A stretch of DNA of 64,000 bases, taken from Amycolatopsis albispora. GTDB lineage: Bacteria > Actinomycetota > Actinomycetes > Mycobacteriales > Pseudonocardiaceae. Of this stretch, positions 29,517-38,677 are shown piece after piece (position 1 is the first letter of the stretch; each line of letters begins with the position of its first letter). Under the pieces are notes generated by a model that worked only from the letters and a program-made list of their open reading frames with translations, made no database searches and was not told where the DNA came from. The translations under genes and the position numbers were made by a program. The stretch is from positions 4,898,001 through 4,962,000 of the forward strand of contig NZ_CP015163.1 of the NCBI RefSeq assembly GCF_003312875.1. The letters run 5' to 3'.

Positions 29517-30599
29517 CTACGTCAGTAGCGGCTTCAGCAGGGCGGCGACCTGCGCGGTTTCGATCAGGAAGGCGTCGTGGCCGTACGGCGAGTCGATCAC
29601 GGCGGACTCCGCGCCACGGATGCCCGCCGCCAGCTCGGCCGGTTGCGCCGGCGGGTAGAGCCGGTCGCTGGAGATGCCCGCGGCGACCGTCCGCGCGGTG
29701 ACCCTGGACAGCGCCGCCGCCACGCCGCCCCGGTTTCGTCCCACATCGTGCGAATTCATCGACCGGGTCAGCACCACGTAGCTCCCCGCGTCGAAGCGCG
29801 CCGCCAGCTTCGCCGCGTGGTGGTCCAAATAGGACTCCACGGCGAACCGGCCGTCACCCTGCGGGGTACGCCCGAAGCGCTGGGCCAGTTCCGTTTCACT
29901 GCGGTAGGTGACGTGCGCGATCCGCCGCGCCACCCCGAGGCCGAGGTCCGGACTCTCGCCGGTGCCGTGGTAGTCACCGCCGTGCCAGTGCGGATCCGCG
30001 GTGATCGCGTGCAGCTGCGGCGATGCCCAGGCGATCTGGTCCGCCGAAGTCGCCGCCGGCGCCGCGAGCACCAGCAGCGAAGCCACCCGTTCCGGGTACC
30101 CGGCCGCCCATTCCAGCGCCCGCATCCCGCCCATCGACCCACCCAGCACCGCCGCCCACCGCGCGATGCCGAGTTCGTCGGCCAGCACGGTTTCCGCGGC
30201 GACCTGGTCGCGAATGGTCAGTGCCGGGAACCGGCTGCCGAAGGCCCGGCCATCCGGGTCCACTGAGGACGGTCCGGTCGAGCCCTGGCAGCCGCCCAGC
30301 ACGTTCGGCGCCACCACGAAGAACTCGTCGGTGTCGAGCGGCCGCCCCGGCCCCACCAGCGCGTCCCACCAGCCCGCGGTCGGGTGACCGTCACCGGCCG
30401 GGCCGGCGACGTGGCTGTCACCGGTCAGCGCGTGCTCGACCAGCACCGCGTTCGACCGGTCGCCGTTCAGCGTGCCCCAGGTTTCGTACGCCAGCGAGAA
30501 ACCGGGCAGCACCCCACCGCCCTCCAGCCCGAACGCACCGGGATGGGTGACCCACCGGCGACGGCCCGGTGGATCACCCTCGCGCCAGGCACCGGTCAC
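29517..30599 (-). CDS. metX: Homoserine O-acetyltransferase
   Basis: The 360-aa alpha/beta-fold enzyme acetylates homoserine with acetyl-CoA in methionine synthesis. Motifs are LAYETWGTLNGDRSNAVLVE, HALTGDSHV, NVLGGCQGSTGPSS, nucleophile Ser in VLGGSMGGMRALEW, and the His in DSPYGHDAFLIE. GTG 30599 lies in a GTGA overlap with the metY stop, so the two methionine enzymes are translated together. Confidence 0.94.
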   Translation of the reverse strand: MTGAWREGDPPGRRRWVTHPGAFGLEGGGVLPGFSLAYETWGTLNGDRSNAVLVEHALTGDSHVAGPAGDGHPTAGWWDALVGPGRPLDTDEFFVVAPNVLGGCQGSTGPSSVDPDGRAFGSRFPALTIRDQVAAETVLADELGIARWAAVLGGSMGGMRALEWAAGYPERVASLLVLAAPAATSADQIAWASPQLHAITADPHWHGGDYHGTGESPDLGLGVARRIAHVTYRSETELAQRFGRTPQGDGRFAVESYLDHHAAKLAARFDAGSYVVLTRSMNSHDVGRNRGGVAAALSRVTARTVAAGISSDRLYPPAQPAELAAGIRGAESAVIDSPYGHDAFLIETAQVAALLKPLLT

Positions 30600-31894
30600 A
30601 GAGCCGCCTTGGCCGCCCTGAACCCGGCTTCCAGATCGGCCTTCAGGTCCTCGATGCCCTCCAGGCCCACGGCCAGGCGCACCAGGCCGGGCGTCACACC
30701 GGACGCGAGCTGCTCCTCCGGCGACAGCTGGCTGTGCGTGGTGCTCGCCGGGTGCACGATCAGGCTGCGCACGTCGCCGATGTTCACCAGCTGGCTGTGC
30801 AACTCGGTGCCGTCGACGAACTTGCGGCCAGCCTCGACCCCGCCACGCAGGTCGAACGACAGCACCGCGCCCGCACCACCGGGCAGGTACTTCTGGGCCG
30901 CCGCGAAATGCGGCGACGACGGCAGGCTGGCGTAGTAGACCTTCTCCACCTCGTCACGCCCTTCCAGCCACTCCGCGAGCGCCTTGGCGTTCGACACGTG
31001 CCGCTCGACCCGCAGCGACAACGTCTCGATCCCTTGCAGGATGAGGAAACTGTTCAGCGGCGAAATCGCGGCGCCGGTGTCGCGCAGCAACTGCACACGT
31101 GCCTTCGCGGCGTACGCGCCGGGGCCGAGCGCCTCCCAGTACCTGAGCCCGTGGTAGCTCGGGTCCGGCTCGGTGAACCCCGGGAACTTCACCGGGTCCG
31201 CGCCGAAGTCGAAGGTGCCGCCGTCGACCAGCAGCCCGGCGATCGTGGTGCCGTGGCCGCCGAGGTACTTGGTCGCCGAGTGCACCACCACGTCGGCGCC
31301 GTGCTCGATCGGGCGCAGCAGGTACGGCGTGGGAATGGTGTTGTCCACCACCAGCGGCACCCCGGCTTCGTGCGCGGCGTCCGCGACGGCCCGGATGTCG
31401 AGCACGTTGCTGCCCGGGTTCGCCAGCGTCTCGGCGAAGAACAGCTTGGTGTTCGGGCGGACCGCGGCCTTCCACTGCTCGATGTCGTCCTGGTCGTCGA
31501 CGAAGCTGACCTCGATGCCGAGCTTGGGCAGCGTGTGGTGGAACAGGTTGTAGGTGCCGCCGTAGAGCGACGGGCTGGAGACGAAGTGGTCGCCCGAGTT
31601 CGCCAGGTTCAGGATCGCCGCGTTGGTGGCCGCGGTGCCCGACGCGAAGGCCAGCGCCGCCACGCCGCCTTCGAGCGCGGCGACGCGCTGCTCGAGCACG
31701 TCCTGCGTGGGGTTGTTGATCCGGGTGTAGATGTGGCCCGGTTCGGCGAGGCTGAACAGGTCGGCGCCGTGCTGGCTGTCGCGGAAGACGTAGGAGGTGG
31801 TCTGGTAGATCGGTGTGGCTCGCGCGCCGGTGGCCGGGTCCGGCACGGCGCCGGCGTGGATTTGCTTGGTTTCGAAGGACCAGCCGTCGGTCAT
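30596..31894 (-). CDS. metY: O-acetylhomoserine sulfhydrylase
   Basis: The 432-aa PLP enzyme of the Cys/Met metabolism family converts O-acetylhomoserine and sulfide to homocysteine. Visible motifs are [55 protein letters not shown] (phosphate site), the PLP Lys in [14 protein letters not shown], and the C-terminal [13 protein letters not shown]. The length above 400 aa separates it from MetB-type enzymes. Operon with metX downstream. A probable promoter lies 38-66 nt upstream; no SAM riboswitch is apparent in the leader. Confidence 0.93.
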   Translation of the reverse strand: MTDGWSFETKQIHAGAVPDPATGARATPIYQTTSYVFRDSQHGADLFSLAEPGHIYTRINNPTQDVLEQRVAALEGGVAALAFASGTAATNAAILNLANSGDHFVSSPSLYGGTYNLFHHTLPKLGIEVSFVDDQDDIEQWKAAVRPNTKLFFAETLANPGSNVLDIRAVADAAHEAGVPLVVDNTIPTPYLLRPIEHGADVVVHSATKYLGGHGTTIAGLLVDGGTFDFGADPVKFPGFTEPDPSYHGLRYWEALGPGAYAAKARVQLLRDTGAAISPLNSFLILQGIETLSLRVERHVSNAKALAEWLEGRDEVEKVYYASLPSSPHFAAAQKYLPGGAGAVLSFDLRGGVEAGRKFVDGTELHSQLVNIGDVRSLIVHPASTTHSQLSPEEQLASGVTPGLVRLAVGLEGIEDLKADLEAGFRAAKAAL

Positions 31895-31931
31895 CGTTCG
31901 GCTCCTCGCGGGCTCTGGGGGAATTGCCCCG

Positions 31932-31960
31932 AAGCTAGCCACCGCCCGCGCCTCGCCCAA
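31932..31960 (-). promoter_or_regulatory. Candidate promoter of metY-metX
   Basis: On the minus strand TTGGGC (-35, 31960-31955) and TAGCTT (-10, 31937-31932) are separated by exactly 17 nt, close to the actinobacterial housekeeping consensus (TTGACN/TANNNT). The predicted start would lie about 30 nt before the metY ATG. A small GGGG-CAATT-CCCC hairpin follows. Confidence 0.45.
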
Positions 31961-32062
31961 CCGCCTCTCACGACCTGGGAGCCGGGTACCCCATCGGGCG
32001 TACGCCGCGAAGCCGCTCTGGACACGACGACGAGACGCCGGTACGCGGCGATCCTGGACCGC

Positions 32063-32659
32063 ATGACCAGGCTGCGTCCCCACACCCGCAAGTGGCTGCT
32101 GTTCACCCACGTCGTGGCCTCCGTCGGCTGGATCGGCGTGGAACTGTCCATCATGGTGCTCGGCGCGGTCGGGCTGCTCAGCGACGACACCGCGGTGGTG
32201 CGCGGGGTCCAGCTCAGCGCGGGCACGCTCGGCGAGATCTTCTACCTCCCGGCCAGCCTGCTCACGCTGGTTTCCGGAATCGCGCTGAGCCTCGGCACGA
32301 AATGGGGGCTGGTGCGTTATTGGTGGGTGGTGGTGAAAATCGCCATCACGCTCGCGCTGACCATCGGCGGCAATCTCGCGGTGGTGCCGAAGTTCGCCGA
32401 CGCCGCCGATCTGGCCGCACGCGGCGAATCCATCGGCGGTACCGACGTCATGCTGGTGACCGCGATGAGCGCCGGGCTGACCCTGCTGCTGATCGCCACG
32501 CTGCTGTCGTTCTTCAAGCCCGGCGGGAAGATCAGCGCTGGACGAGCGGGAACCGGTTCCCGTCGGGGTCGGCGAACATCGACCACCAGCCCCACGGCTG
32601 CCGCGACGGTTTCGCCGGGAATTCGACGCCCTTCGCCGACAGTTCTTCGTAAGTACTGA
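32063..32659 (+). CDS. Integral membrane protein, DUF2269-like
   Basis: The 198-aa protein has four predicted membrane helices: WLLFTHVVASVGWIGVELSI; a segment through EIFYLPASLLTLVSGIAL; YWWVVVKIAITLALTIGGNL; and VMLVTAMSAGLTLLLIATLL. The helix pattern with an early His and Trp resembles DUF2269 proteins of unknown function. The last 45 codons (after FFKPGGKISAG) are Arg/Ser/Thr-rich and lie antisense over the VOC gene (128-nt overlap), so the natural C-terminus may be a recent extension. ATG 32063 lacks a clear Shine-Dalgarno. Confidence 0.7.
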   Translation: MTRLRPHTRKWLLFTHVVASVGWIGVELSIMVLGAVGLLSDDTAVVRGVQLSAGTLGEIFYLPASLLTLVSGIALSLGTKWGLVRYWWVVVKIAITLALTIGGNLAVVPKFADAADLAARGESIGGTDVMLVTAMSAGLTLLLIATLLSFFKPGGKISAGRAGTGSRRGRRTSTTSPTAAATVSPGIRRPSPTVLRKY

Positions 32660-32918
32660 CGAGGTCGTCGGCGTAGAAGAAGAAATTGGTGTTGGGCCGT
32701 TCGCCGCCGACCTCCCAGCGTCGTTTGTCCTCGGGTGACGGGCTGAGCACCAGGGTGGTTTCACCGTCCGGAGTGGTCACTTCGAGCCACCGCTCACCCG
32801 AATCCCCGTAGGGCTCGTCGATGGCCACCGAAAACCCGAGCAGCTCGGTCCAGAAGTGCTTCGCGCGCTGCTGGTCGTCCACGCCGACCACGATCTTGCT
32901 GACTCCGCGAACTGACAT
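32532..32918 (-). CDS. VOC-family (glyoxalase/bleomycin-resistance fold) protein
   Basis: The 128-aa protein has one vicinal-oxygen-chelate unit: SKIVVGVDDQQRAKHFWTEL, LGFSVAIDE, GERWLEVTTPDGETTLVLSP, FFFYADDLVSTYEELSAKGV and WWSMFADPDGNRFPLVQR. The metal ligands of true glyoxalase I are not all clear, so the reaction is open. ATG 32918 is preferred to the longer frame. Convergent with, and overlapping by 128 nt, the membrane-protein gene. Confidence 0.82.
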   Translation of the reverse strand: MSVRGVSKIVVGVDDQQRAKHFWTELLGFSVAIDEPYGDSGERWLEVTTPDGETTLVLSPSPEDKRRWEVGGERPNTNFFFYADDLVSTYEELSAKGVEFPAKPSRQPWGWWSMFADPDGNRFPLVQR

Positions 32919-32971
32919 CGGCCCAGTATCGTTCGCCGTGCCGCGGGCGCGCCAGTCGATACAGTTCACCC

Positions 32972-34525
32972 ATGGCGTCGGTGCGCACGGTGGTCGACCG
33001 GGTGGGGCCCACGCTGCTGCACGCCTTGCTGCTGCCCGACGAACCGCCCGCCGTCGCCGACGTGGTGATCGCCGAACCGGGGACGCCGGGGCACCTCGCC
33101 GCCGGTGACCTGGTGCTCGCGGTGGCGGTGACCAATCCGGCGGACGCGGTGACCCTGGTCCGCTGCTGCGCGGAGAAGGGCGCGGCCGCCGTGCTGTTCA
33201 AGCCGCCGCTGGCGGCGAAGCCCTCGGTCAAGCGGGCGGCGAAGTCGGCGGACATCGCGTTGATCGAGGTCAGCGCGGCCACCTCGTGGGCGCAGCTGGT
33301 GTGGCTGCTGCGGACCGTGCTCGACGCGCTGACCGACGAGGCGGAGGCCCCGGAGAACGGCGGCGACCCGGGCGGCGGCGACCTGTTCCGCCTGGCCGAC
33401 GCGGTGGCCGCGGTGGTCGACGCGCCGGTCACCATCGAGGACACCAACTCGCGGGTGCTGGCCTACTCGGCGCGCCAGGACATCACCGACCCCGCGCGCG
33501 TGTCCACCATCATGGGCCGCCGCATCCCGGACGACGTGCTGGCGCGGTTCCGCTCGCGCGGGGTGTTCCGCGAACTGTCCCGCGGCAGGCAGACGATCTT
33601 CGTGCCCGAGCAGCGCGACGGCACGCTGCCGCGGCTGATCGTGCCAATCCGGATGGGCGGTGAGCTGCTCGGCTCGATGTGGGCGGTGGTGCGCGGGCCG
33701 GTGTCCGACGAGCGGGCCGCGGCCTTCGCCGACGCGGCGCCGGTGGTCGCGCTCCACCTGCTCCGGCGGCGGGCGCACGCCGACGCGCAGCGCCGGGCCA
33801 GCGCCGAGCTGCTGCGCGCGGTGCTGCAGGGCCAGGCCAGCCCGCGCAAGGCGGTCGCCGAACTCGACCTGGCCGAGGTCCCCCATCGGGTGGTGGTGAT
33901 CGACACGCCGGAGGACGGCTCCCGCAACGCCGAGGGCAGCAGGCTGGCCTTGCTGGAGCGGATCTCCAGCGGGATCGGGTGGCGGCCGGTGGCCACCGAG
34001 CTGGCCGGACTGCTCTACGCCGTGGTCCCCGACGGCGACGCCTGGGCCGAGCTGCGGGAGGTCCTCGCCCAGACGAAAACCAAGCGCGGCGCGCCACGGG
34101 TCGCCGCGGGCGGCGCGCGTGAGGTGGCCGACCTGGCGCGGTCGCGGACGGAGGCCGAGGAGGCGTTCGGCCTGCTGCGTGCCGGACTGGTGCCGGGGCG
34201 CGTGGTCACCTTCGACGAGGCGTGGACCGCGCTCGCCCTGCACCGCGCGGCCACCGCCGCCGGCGCCGCGAAGGTGACCGAACTCGGTCCCCTGCAAGCG
34301 ATCCGCGCCTACGACGACGACCACCGCACGGACTACACCGACACCCTCTACGAATGGCTGCGCAACCCCGGCGACCCGCGCGCGGCGGCGCGGGCCCTGC
34401 GGATCCACCCGAACACCCTGCGCTACCGCATGCGGAAACTGGGCGAGCTGGTGCCGATCGATCTCGACGACCCGGACGTGCGGCTGGCCCTGCTCACTCA
34501 GCTGGTCGCACTGCGGTGGGCCTGA
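32972..34525 (+). CDS. PucR-family transcriptional regulator
   Basis: The 517-aa protein has the PucR architecture: an N-terminal PucR-type domain (HLAAGDLVLAVAVTNPADAV), a central GAF-like/CdaR-type region (LADAVAAVVDAPVTIEDTNS to SMWAVVRGP), and a C-terminal HTH of the HTH_30 type (GDPRAAARALRIHPNTLRYR then MRKLGELVPIDLDDP). Such proteins activate purine, proline, GABA or sugar-diacid catabolism genes; the target is not evident from the neighbours. The 3' end overlaps the convergent PPOx gene by 28 nt. Confidence 0.87.
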   Translation: MASVRTVVDRVGPTLLHALLLPDEPPAVADVVIAEPGTPGHLAAGDLVLAVAVTNPADAVTLVRCCAEKGAAAVLFKPPLAAKPSVKRAAKSADIALIEVSAATSWAQLVWLLRTVLDALTDEAEAPENGGDPGGGDLFRLADAVAAVVDAPVTIEDTNSRVLAYSARQDITDPARVSTIMGRRIPDDVLARFRSRGVFRELSRGRQTIFVPEQRDGTLPRLIVPIRMGGELLGSMWAVVRGPVSDERAAAFADAAPVVALHLLRRRAHADAQRRASAELLRAVLQGQASPRKAVAELDLAEVPHRVVVIDTPEDGSRNAEGSRLALLERISSGIGWRPVATELAGLLYAVVPDGDAWAELREVLAQTKTKRGAPRVAAGGAREVADLARSRTEAEEAFGLLRAGLVPGRVVTFDEAWTALALHRAATAAGAAKVTELGPLQAIRAYDDDHRTDYTDTLYEWLRNPGDPRAAARALRIHPNTLRYRMRKLGELVPIDLDDPDVRLALLTQLVALRWA

Positions 34526-34932
34526 TAACTGAGATCGACCGCCCGCAGGGACGACGGCCGCACCCGCAGCCAGCGGCAGCGCGCGTCCTCGTACAGGTAG
34601 GCGCGGAACCGCTGGTCCCAGCGGGTTTCGTCGTCGCCGAGGTAGCGGCGCAGCTTCCGCCTGCCCCGTGCAACGTCGAACGGCAGCAGCTCCGCCTCAC
34701 CGCGGGCGACCACCTGGCGCACCAGCCCGGTGTCCAGCTCGCAGACGTCCACCACCAGCGCCAGCACCGGATCCGCGGCGACCAGTTCCGGCAGCCGCGA
34801 CCACGGCCCGGTGAGGATCCAGAAGGCCCCGTCCTCCCAGAGGTACCAGGTGGGCCGCACGCTCGGCCCGGCCGCGGCGACCCTGGCGGTCAGCGGCCGG
34901 GCCAGGAAGGCGTCGACGTCGAACGGGCTCAC
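34498..34932 (-). CDS. Pyridoxamine-5'-phosphate-oxidase-like split-barrel protein
   Basis: The 144-aa protein reads as a PPOx/FMN- or F420-binding split barrel: SPFDVDAFLARPLTARVAAA, RPTWYLWEDGAFWILTGPWS, DPVLALVVDVCELDTGLVRQ, VARGEAELLPFD and RWLRVRPSSLRAVDLSYQA. Such proteins reduce small substrates or bind flavin/F420/heme. GTG 34932 overlaps the stop of the LLM gene (GTGA), so it is the last gene of a three-gene redox operon. Assignment rests on overall pattern; no single catalytic residue is diagnostic. Confidence 0.7.
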   Translation of the reverse strand: MSPFDVDAFLARPLTARVAAAGPSVRPTWYLWEDGAFWILTGPWSRLPELVAADPVLALVVDVCELDTGLVRQVVARGEAELLPFDVARGRRKLRRYLGDDETRWDQRFRAYLYEDARCRWLRVRPSSLRAVDLSYQAHRSATS

Positions 34933-35798
34933 CGCAGCAGGCCGGCGACTTCCCCGAGCAGCTCGATCTGCTCCGCGCGGTTGCCGGTGAACGGCATCGC
35001 GGCGATCCGGCCGACCCCGGCGTCGGCGTAGGCGGCGAGCCGTTCGGCCACCTGCGCCGGGTTGCCGGTCACCACCGCTTCCCGCGCCTGCGCCTCGGTC
35101 AGGCCGTAGCCGGTCAGCGACCGGATCTGCGCGTCGAGCACCGGCGACGGCACCGACCCCACCGCGAGGCTGATGTTGACCGTGATCCCCGGCGCCGGGC
35201 GCCCGTGTTCCGCCGCCAGCTCGGCCAGCCGCTTGCCCTGTTCCGCCAGCCACGACGGGGCGGAGAAGGCCGGGAACCACTCGTCGCCGAAGCGGGCCAC
35301 CCGGCGCAGCCGCCCCGGCCCGGCGGCGACGATCAACGGCGGCATCTCCGCACCGGGCGCCAGCGCGAACTCCACACCGTCCACAGTGGCCGGTTTGCCC
35401 GTCACCAGGTCCGGCAGCACCTTGAGCGCCGCCGTGGTCCGCTTGCCGCGCTCGGCGAACGGCACGCCCGCCGCCCGCCAGCCGAGATCGCCGTGGGCGT
35501 CACCACCGGTGCCGACGCCCAGCAGCACGCGGTTGCCGGACAGCCCCTGGAGCGTGGCGATCTGCTTCGCCACCCAGGCCACCGGCCGCAGCGCCACCAC
35601 GAGCACGCCGAAGCCGACCTTGATCCGCGTGGTGGCGGCCGCCGCCGCGGTCAGCGCGACCACGCTGTCGATCCGCGGTGACGCGGTGATCAGGTGGTCG
35701 CCGACCCAGACCGATTCGAGGCCGGCGTCCTCGGCCAGCCGCGCGTGCGTGACAAATGAGTCCACAGTGGACCCGTCGAGGTAGACCCCGAGCTTCAC
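34929..35798 (-). CDS. LLM-class flavin/F420-dependent oxidoreductase
   Basis: The 289-aa TIM-barrel protein of the luciferase-like family: MKLGVYLDGSTVDSFVTHAR, LAEDAGLESVWVGDHLITAS, RIKVGFGVLVVALRPVAWVA, NRVLLGVGTGGDAHGDLGWR and [20 protein letters not shown]. The VWVGDH motif and the GTGG phosphate loop fit F420-dependent members common in actinobacteria. Substrate unknown. Coupled by 4-nt overlaps to the quinone-reductase-like gene before it and the PPOx gene after it. Confidence 0.85.
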   Translation of the reverse strand: MKLGVYLDGSTVDSFVTHARLAEDAGLESVWVGDHLITASPRIDSVVALTAAAAATTRIKVGFGVLVVALRPVAWVAKQIATLQGLSGNRVLLGVGTGGDAHGDLGWRAAGVPFAERGKRTTAALKVLPDLVTGKPATVDGVEFALAPGAEMPPLIVAAGPGRLRRVARFGDEWFPAFSAPSWLAEQGKRLAELAAEHGRPAPGITVNISLAVGSVPSPVLDAQIRSLTGYGLTEAQAREAVVTGNPAQVAERLAAYADAGVGRIAAMPFTGNRAEQIELLGEVAGLLR

Positions 35799-36694
35799 CG
35801 GACCTCCAGCAGGGTTTTGCCGAGCGTGGCCCGGCTTTCGATGGCCGCGTGCGCGTCGGCGGCGCGGTCGAGCGGGAAGCGCTGGCCGATCACCGGCCGC
35901 AGCCGCCCGGCCGCGGCCTCGACCAGCGCGCGGTGCGCGAGCACCGGCATTTCCTCCGGCTTCGCCAGCGGACCGCTTTCCACGCGCACCCGCCGCTCCG
36001 CCGCGTCGTCGAACTCGGCGGCCTGGCCGCTGGCCTGGCCGAACGCGAACATCCGCCCGCCCGGCCGCAGCGCCTCGAAGGCCGCGCGGCCGATCTCGCC
36101 GCCCACGCCGTCGAACACCACGTCCACCGGCGGCGCCCAGCCCGCTTCGCGGTAGTCGACCGTCACGTCGGCGCCGAGTTCCTTGGCCAGCGCCAGTTTC
36201 TCCGGTCCCCCGGCGGCCGCCACCACCTCGGCACCGGCCGCCTTGGCGAGCTGGACGAGGAGGCTGCCCACCCCACCGGCGGCCGCCTCGACCAGCACGC
36301 GTTCACCCCCGGTCAGCTCCGCCGCGCGGCTGAGCATCAACGCGGTCCGCCCGTCCGCGAGCAGCGCCACCGCCTCGTCGAGGCCCAGCCCGTCCGGCAC
36401 CTCCAGCACGTTCCCCACCGGCGCGACCGCCCGCTCGGCGTACCCGCCGGACCCCCGCAGGCTGCTCACCACGCGCTTGCCGTCCAGCATCCCGCCGACC
36501 CCGTTGCCGGGGATCACCGGCGGCTTCACCCGGAACGGCCCGAAGCCGGTGCGCCGGAACTGCGTCTCGACGTAGGTGATGTTCGCGAACGCCACGTCGA
36601 TCAGCACTTCTCCCGGTCCGGGCACCGGCTCCGGGGCCTCCCCCGCGACGAGCACCCCCGGCTCGCCGAACTCCCGCATCCATACGGCTCTCAT
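35795..36694 (-). CDS. Zinc-independent NADPH:quinone reductase-like MDR protein
   Basis: The 299-aa medium-chain reductase starts MRAVWMREFGEPGVLVAGEA, has the GroES-like domain with PPVIPGNGVGGMLDGKRVVS, and a Rossmann domain with LVEAAAGGVGSLLVQLAKAA (AxxGxxG). No catalytic or structural zinc-ligand cluster is visible, as in quinone oxidoreductases. It probably transfers hydride from NADPH to quinones or enones. First gene of the operon with LLM and PPOx proteins; ATG 36694 is preferred, the frame being open upstream. Confidence 0.85.
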   Translation of the reverse strand: MRAVWMREFGEPGVLVAGEAPEPVPGPGEVLIDVAFANITYVETQFRRTGFGPFRVKPPVIPGNGVGGMLDGKRVVSSLRGSGGYAERAVAPVGNVLEVPDGLGLDEAVALLADGRTALMLSRAAELTGGERVLVEAAAGGVGSLLVQLAKAAGAEVVAAAGGPEKLALAKELGADVTVDYREAGWAPPVDVVFDGVGGEIGRAAFEALRPGGRMFAFGQASGQAAEFDDAAERRVRVESGPLAKPEEMPVLAHRALVEAAAGRLRPVIGQRFPLDRAADAHAAIESRATLGKTLLEVR

Positions 36695-36802
36695 GCCGCT
36701 CACTCTGCGATCTCCAGTTCGGTGGAGGTCAAGAGCTGTGCCGCGAAAACCACGAAGCGGGGTCAATCCTGTCCCGTCAGCACGATGACACCGCCGTCCG
36801 AG

Positions 36803-36819
36803 TGCTTCACCGTGAAGCA
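36803..36819. promoter_or_regulatory. Palindrome upstream of alanine dehydrogenase
   Basis: TGCTTCAC-C-GTGAAGCA is a perfect 17-bp inverted repeat, 31 nt upstream of the ald start codon. It could be an operator (Lrp/AsnC regulators such as AldR control ald in mycobacteria) or a leader hairpin. No regulator gene is adjacent. Confidence 0.5.
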
Positions 36820-36849
36820 GAGCACCTTTTCGAACCCAGGAGGCAAGCC

Positions 36850-37962
36850 GTGCGGATCGCCGTCCCCCGTGAGATCAAGACCCACGAGTACCGGGTCGCC
36901 CTCACCCCGGCCGGGGTGCACGAGCTGACCCGCCGTGGCCACGACGTTTTTGTCGAGGCCGATGCCGGGCTCGGCTCGGCCATCACCGACGAGGAGTACC
37001 TGTCGGCGGGCGCGAAGGTCATCGCCAGCGCCGACGACACCTGGGCCGAGGGCGAGCTCGTGCTCAAGGTGAAGGAGCCGATCGCCGAGGAGTACGCCCG
37101 CCTGCGCGCCGACCAGGTGCTGTTCACCTACCTCCACCTGGCCGCCGACCAGCCGCTGACCGAAGCGCTGCTGAAGGCGGGCACCACCGCCGTGGCCTAC
37201 GAGACCGTGCAGACCCCGAACGGCGCGCTGCCGCTGCTGGCGCCGATGTCGGAGGTCGCCGGCCGCCTCGCCCCGCAGGTCGGTGCCTACGCGATGATGA
37301 AGCCGAGCGGTGGCCGCGGTGTGCTGCCCGGCGGCATTCCCGGCGTGCACCCGGCGCGCGTGGTGGTCATCGGCGGTGGTGTGGCCGGGCTCAACGCCGC
37401 GCGGGTCGCGCTCGGGCTCGGCTCGGACGTGGAGATCCTGGACACCAACGTCGACCGCCTCCGCCAGATCGACAACGACTTCGGCGGCCGCATCCGCACC
37501 GTCACCTCGAACGCCTTCTCCGTGGAGCAGGCCGTGCTCGAAGCCGACCTGGTGATCGGCGCGGTGCTGGTGCCGGGCGCGAAGGCGCCCAAGCTGGTCT
37601 CCAACGAGCTGGTGGCGCGGATGAAGCCGGGCAGCGTGCTCGTCGACATCGCGATCGACCAGGGCGGCTGCTTCGCCGACTCGCGCCCGACCACTCACGA
37701 CGAGCCGACCTACCGGGTGCACGATTCGGTGTTCTACTGCGTGGCGAACATGCCGGGCGCGGTGCCGCGCACCTCGACCTACGGGCTGACCAACGTGACC
37801 CTGCCGTACGCGGTGGCGCTGGCCGACCGCGGCTGGCAGGCCGCGCTCGCCGCCGACGCCAGCCTCGCCAAGGGCCTGAACACGCACGCCGGTCAGCTCA
37901 CCAACGAGCCGGTCGCCGTCGCGCACGGGCTCACCCACACCCCGCTGTCACAGGTCGTGTGA
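36850..37962 (+). CDS. ald: Alanine dehydrogenase
   Basis: The 370-aa NAD enzyme interconverts L-alanine and pyruvate plus ammonia. It opens [20 protein letters not shown] (substrate Arg), with [54 protein letters not shown] (catalytic His) and the NAD motif [20 protein letters not shown], then [20 protein letters not shown] with catalytic Asp. GTG 36850 has AGGAGG upstream. Length and motifs are standard. Next to a TetR/MFS pair reading toward it. Confidence 0.95.
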   Translation: MRIAVPREIKTHEYRVALTPAGVHELTRRGHDVFVEADAGLGSAITDEEYLSAGAKVIASADDTWAEGELVLKVKEPIAEEYARLRADQVLFTYLHLAADQPLTEALLKAGTTAVAYETVQTPNGALPLLAPMSEVAGRLAPQVGAYAMMKPSGGRGVLPGGIPGVHPARVVVIGGGVAGLNAARVALGLGSDVEILDTNVDRLRQIDNDFGGRIRTVTSNAFSVEQAVLEADLVIGAVLVPGAKAPKLVSNELVARMKPGSVLVDIAIDQGGCFADSRPTTHDEPTYRVHDSVFYCVANMPGAVPRTSTYGLTNVTLPYAVALADRGWQAALAADASLAKGLNTHAGQLTNEPVAVAHGLTHTPLSQVV

Positions 37963-37969
37963 CGGCCTC

Positions 37970-38677
37970 CTAGTCCGGGTCCTCCGCGGCTGTTCCGCGG
38001 AGGATCCGGGCGAGGCCGTAGTCGAACTGGTCATCGGGGTCGGCCGCGTCGCCGAGCCCGAGGTACCGATTGATCCGCGGGTACCGGTCGCCGTAGGCCG
38101 CGGCGAACTTCCCGGCCACGTCGGCGTTGAACTCCGCCATGGACGCCCCGTGCGCGGCGACCCGCTGCCGCCACTTCATCTCGTTCACGATGAACCCGTA
38201 GATGAAGTTGTTCAGCACGCCCGCCATCGGCGCGATCTCCTCGCGCGGCAGCGGCGAATCCTCCAGCGCGCCGACAAAGGCGTCGTAGACACGCATCGCT
38301 TCGGGCCCGGCGTTCAGCATCACCCCGTAGAGGGTCGCGATCCACGGGTGCGCACGCACGGTGTCCCGCAGGCCGTGGGCGATCCGGCGCAGGCGGTCCA
38401 CCCAGTCGCCGTCCTCCGGCGGCAGCTCGATCTCACCGGACACCGCGTCGAGGGCCAGTTCCAGCAGCGCGTCCTTGGTCGGCACGTGCCAGTAGAGCGA
38501 CATCGGCGCCACGTCGAGCCGGGCGGCCAGCTTGCGCATCGACAGCGCGGGCAGGCCTTCCGCGTCCAGCATCGCCACCGCCTCGCCGACGATCTGCGCA
38601 CGCGTCAGCCCCGGCTGCCGGGCGGGCGCCGCCCGGCGTTCGCTCAGCCAGATGCTGTCGAGGCCGCCGTCGGTCAC
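37970..38677 (-). CDS. TetR-class repressor (TetR_C type)
   Basis: The 235-aa protein has an HTH at about 24-70 ([56 protein letters not shown]), where the [13 protein letters not shown] wording is typical of the tetracycline-repressor subclass, and a C-terminal domain with [23 protein letters not shown] 38677 lies in the exporter's stop (GTGA), so repressor and MFS pump form one operon, and the repressor likely binds the tandem sites at 40182-40208. The effector is probably the pump's drug substrate. Confidence 0.87.
   Translation of the reverse strand: MTDGGLDSIWLSERRAAPARQPGLTRAQIVGEAVAMLDAEGLPALSMRKLAARLDVAPMSLYWHVPTKDALLELALDAVSGEIELPPEDGDWVDRLRRIAHGLRDTVRAHPWIATLYGVMLNAGPEAMRVYDAFVGALEDSPLPREEIAPMAGVLNNFIYGFIVNEMKWRQRVAAHGASMAEFNADVAGKFAAAYGDRYPRINRYLGLGDAADPDDQFDYGLARILRGTAAEDPD

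Noticed and set aside
31895..32060. SAM riboswitch before metY
   Set aside because: No SAM-I, SAM-II or SAM-IV core sequence is visible in the leader; a simple promoter explains the region better.
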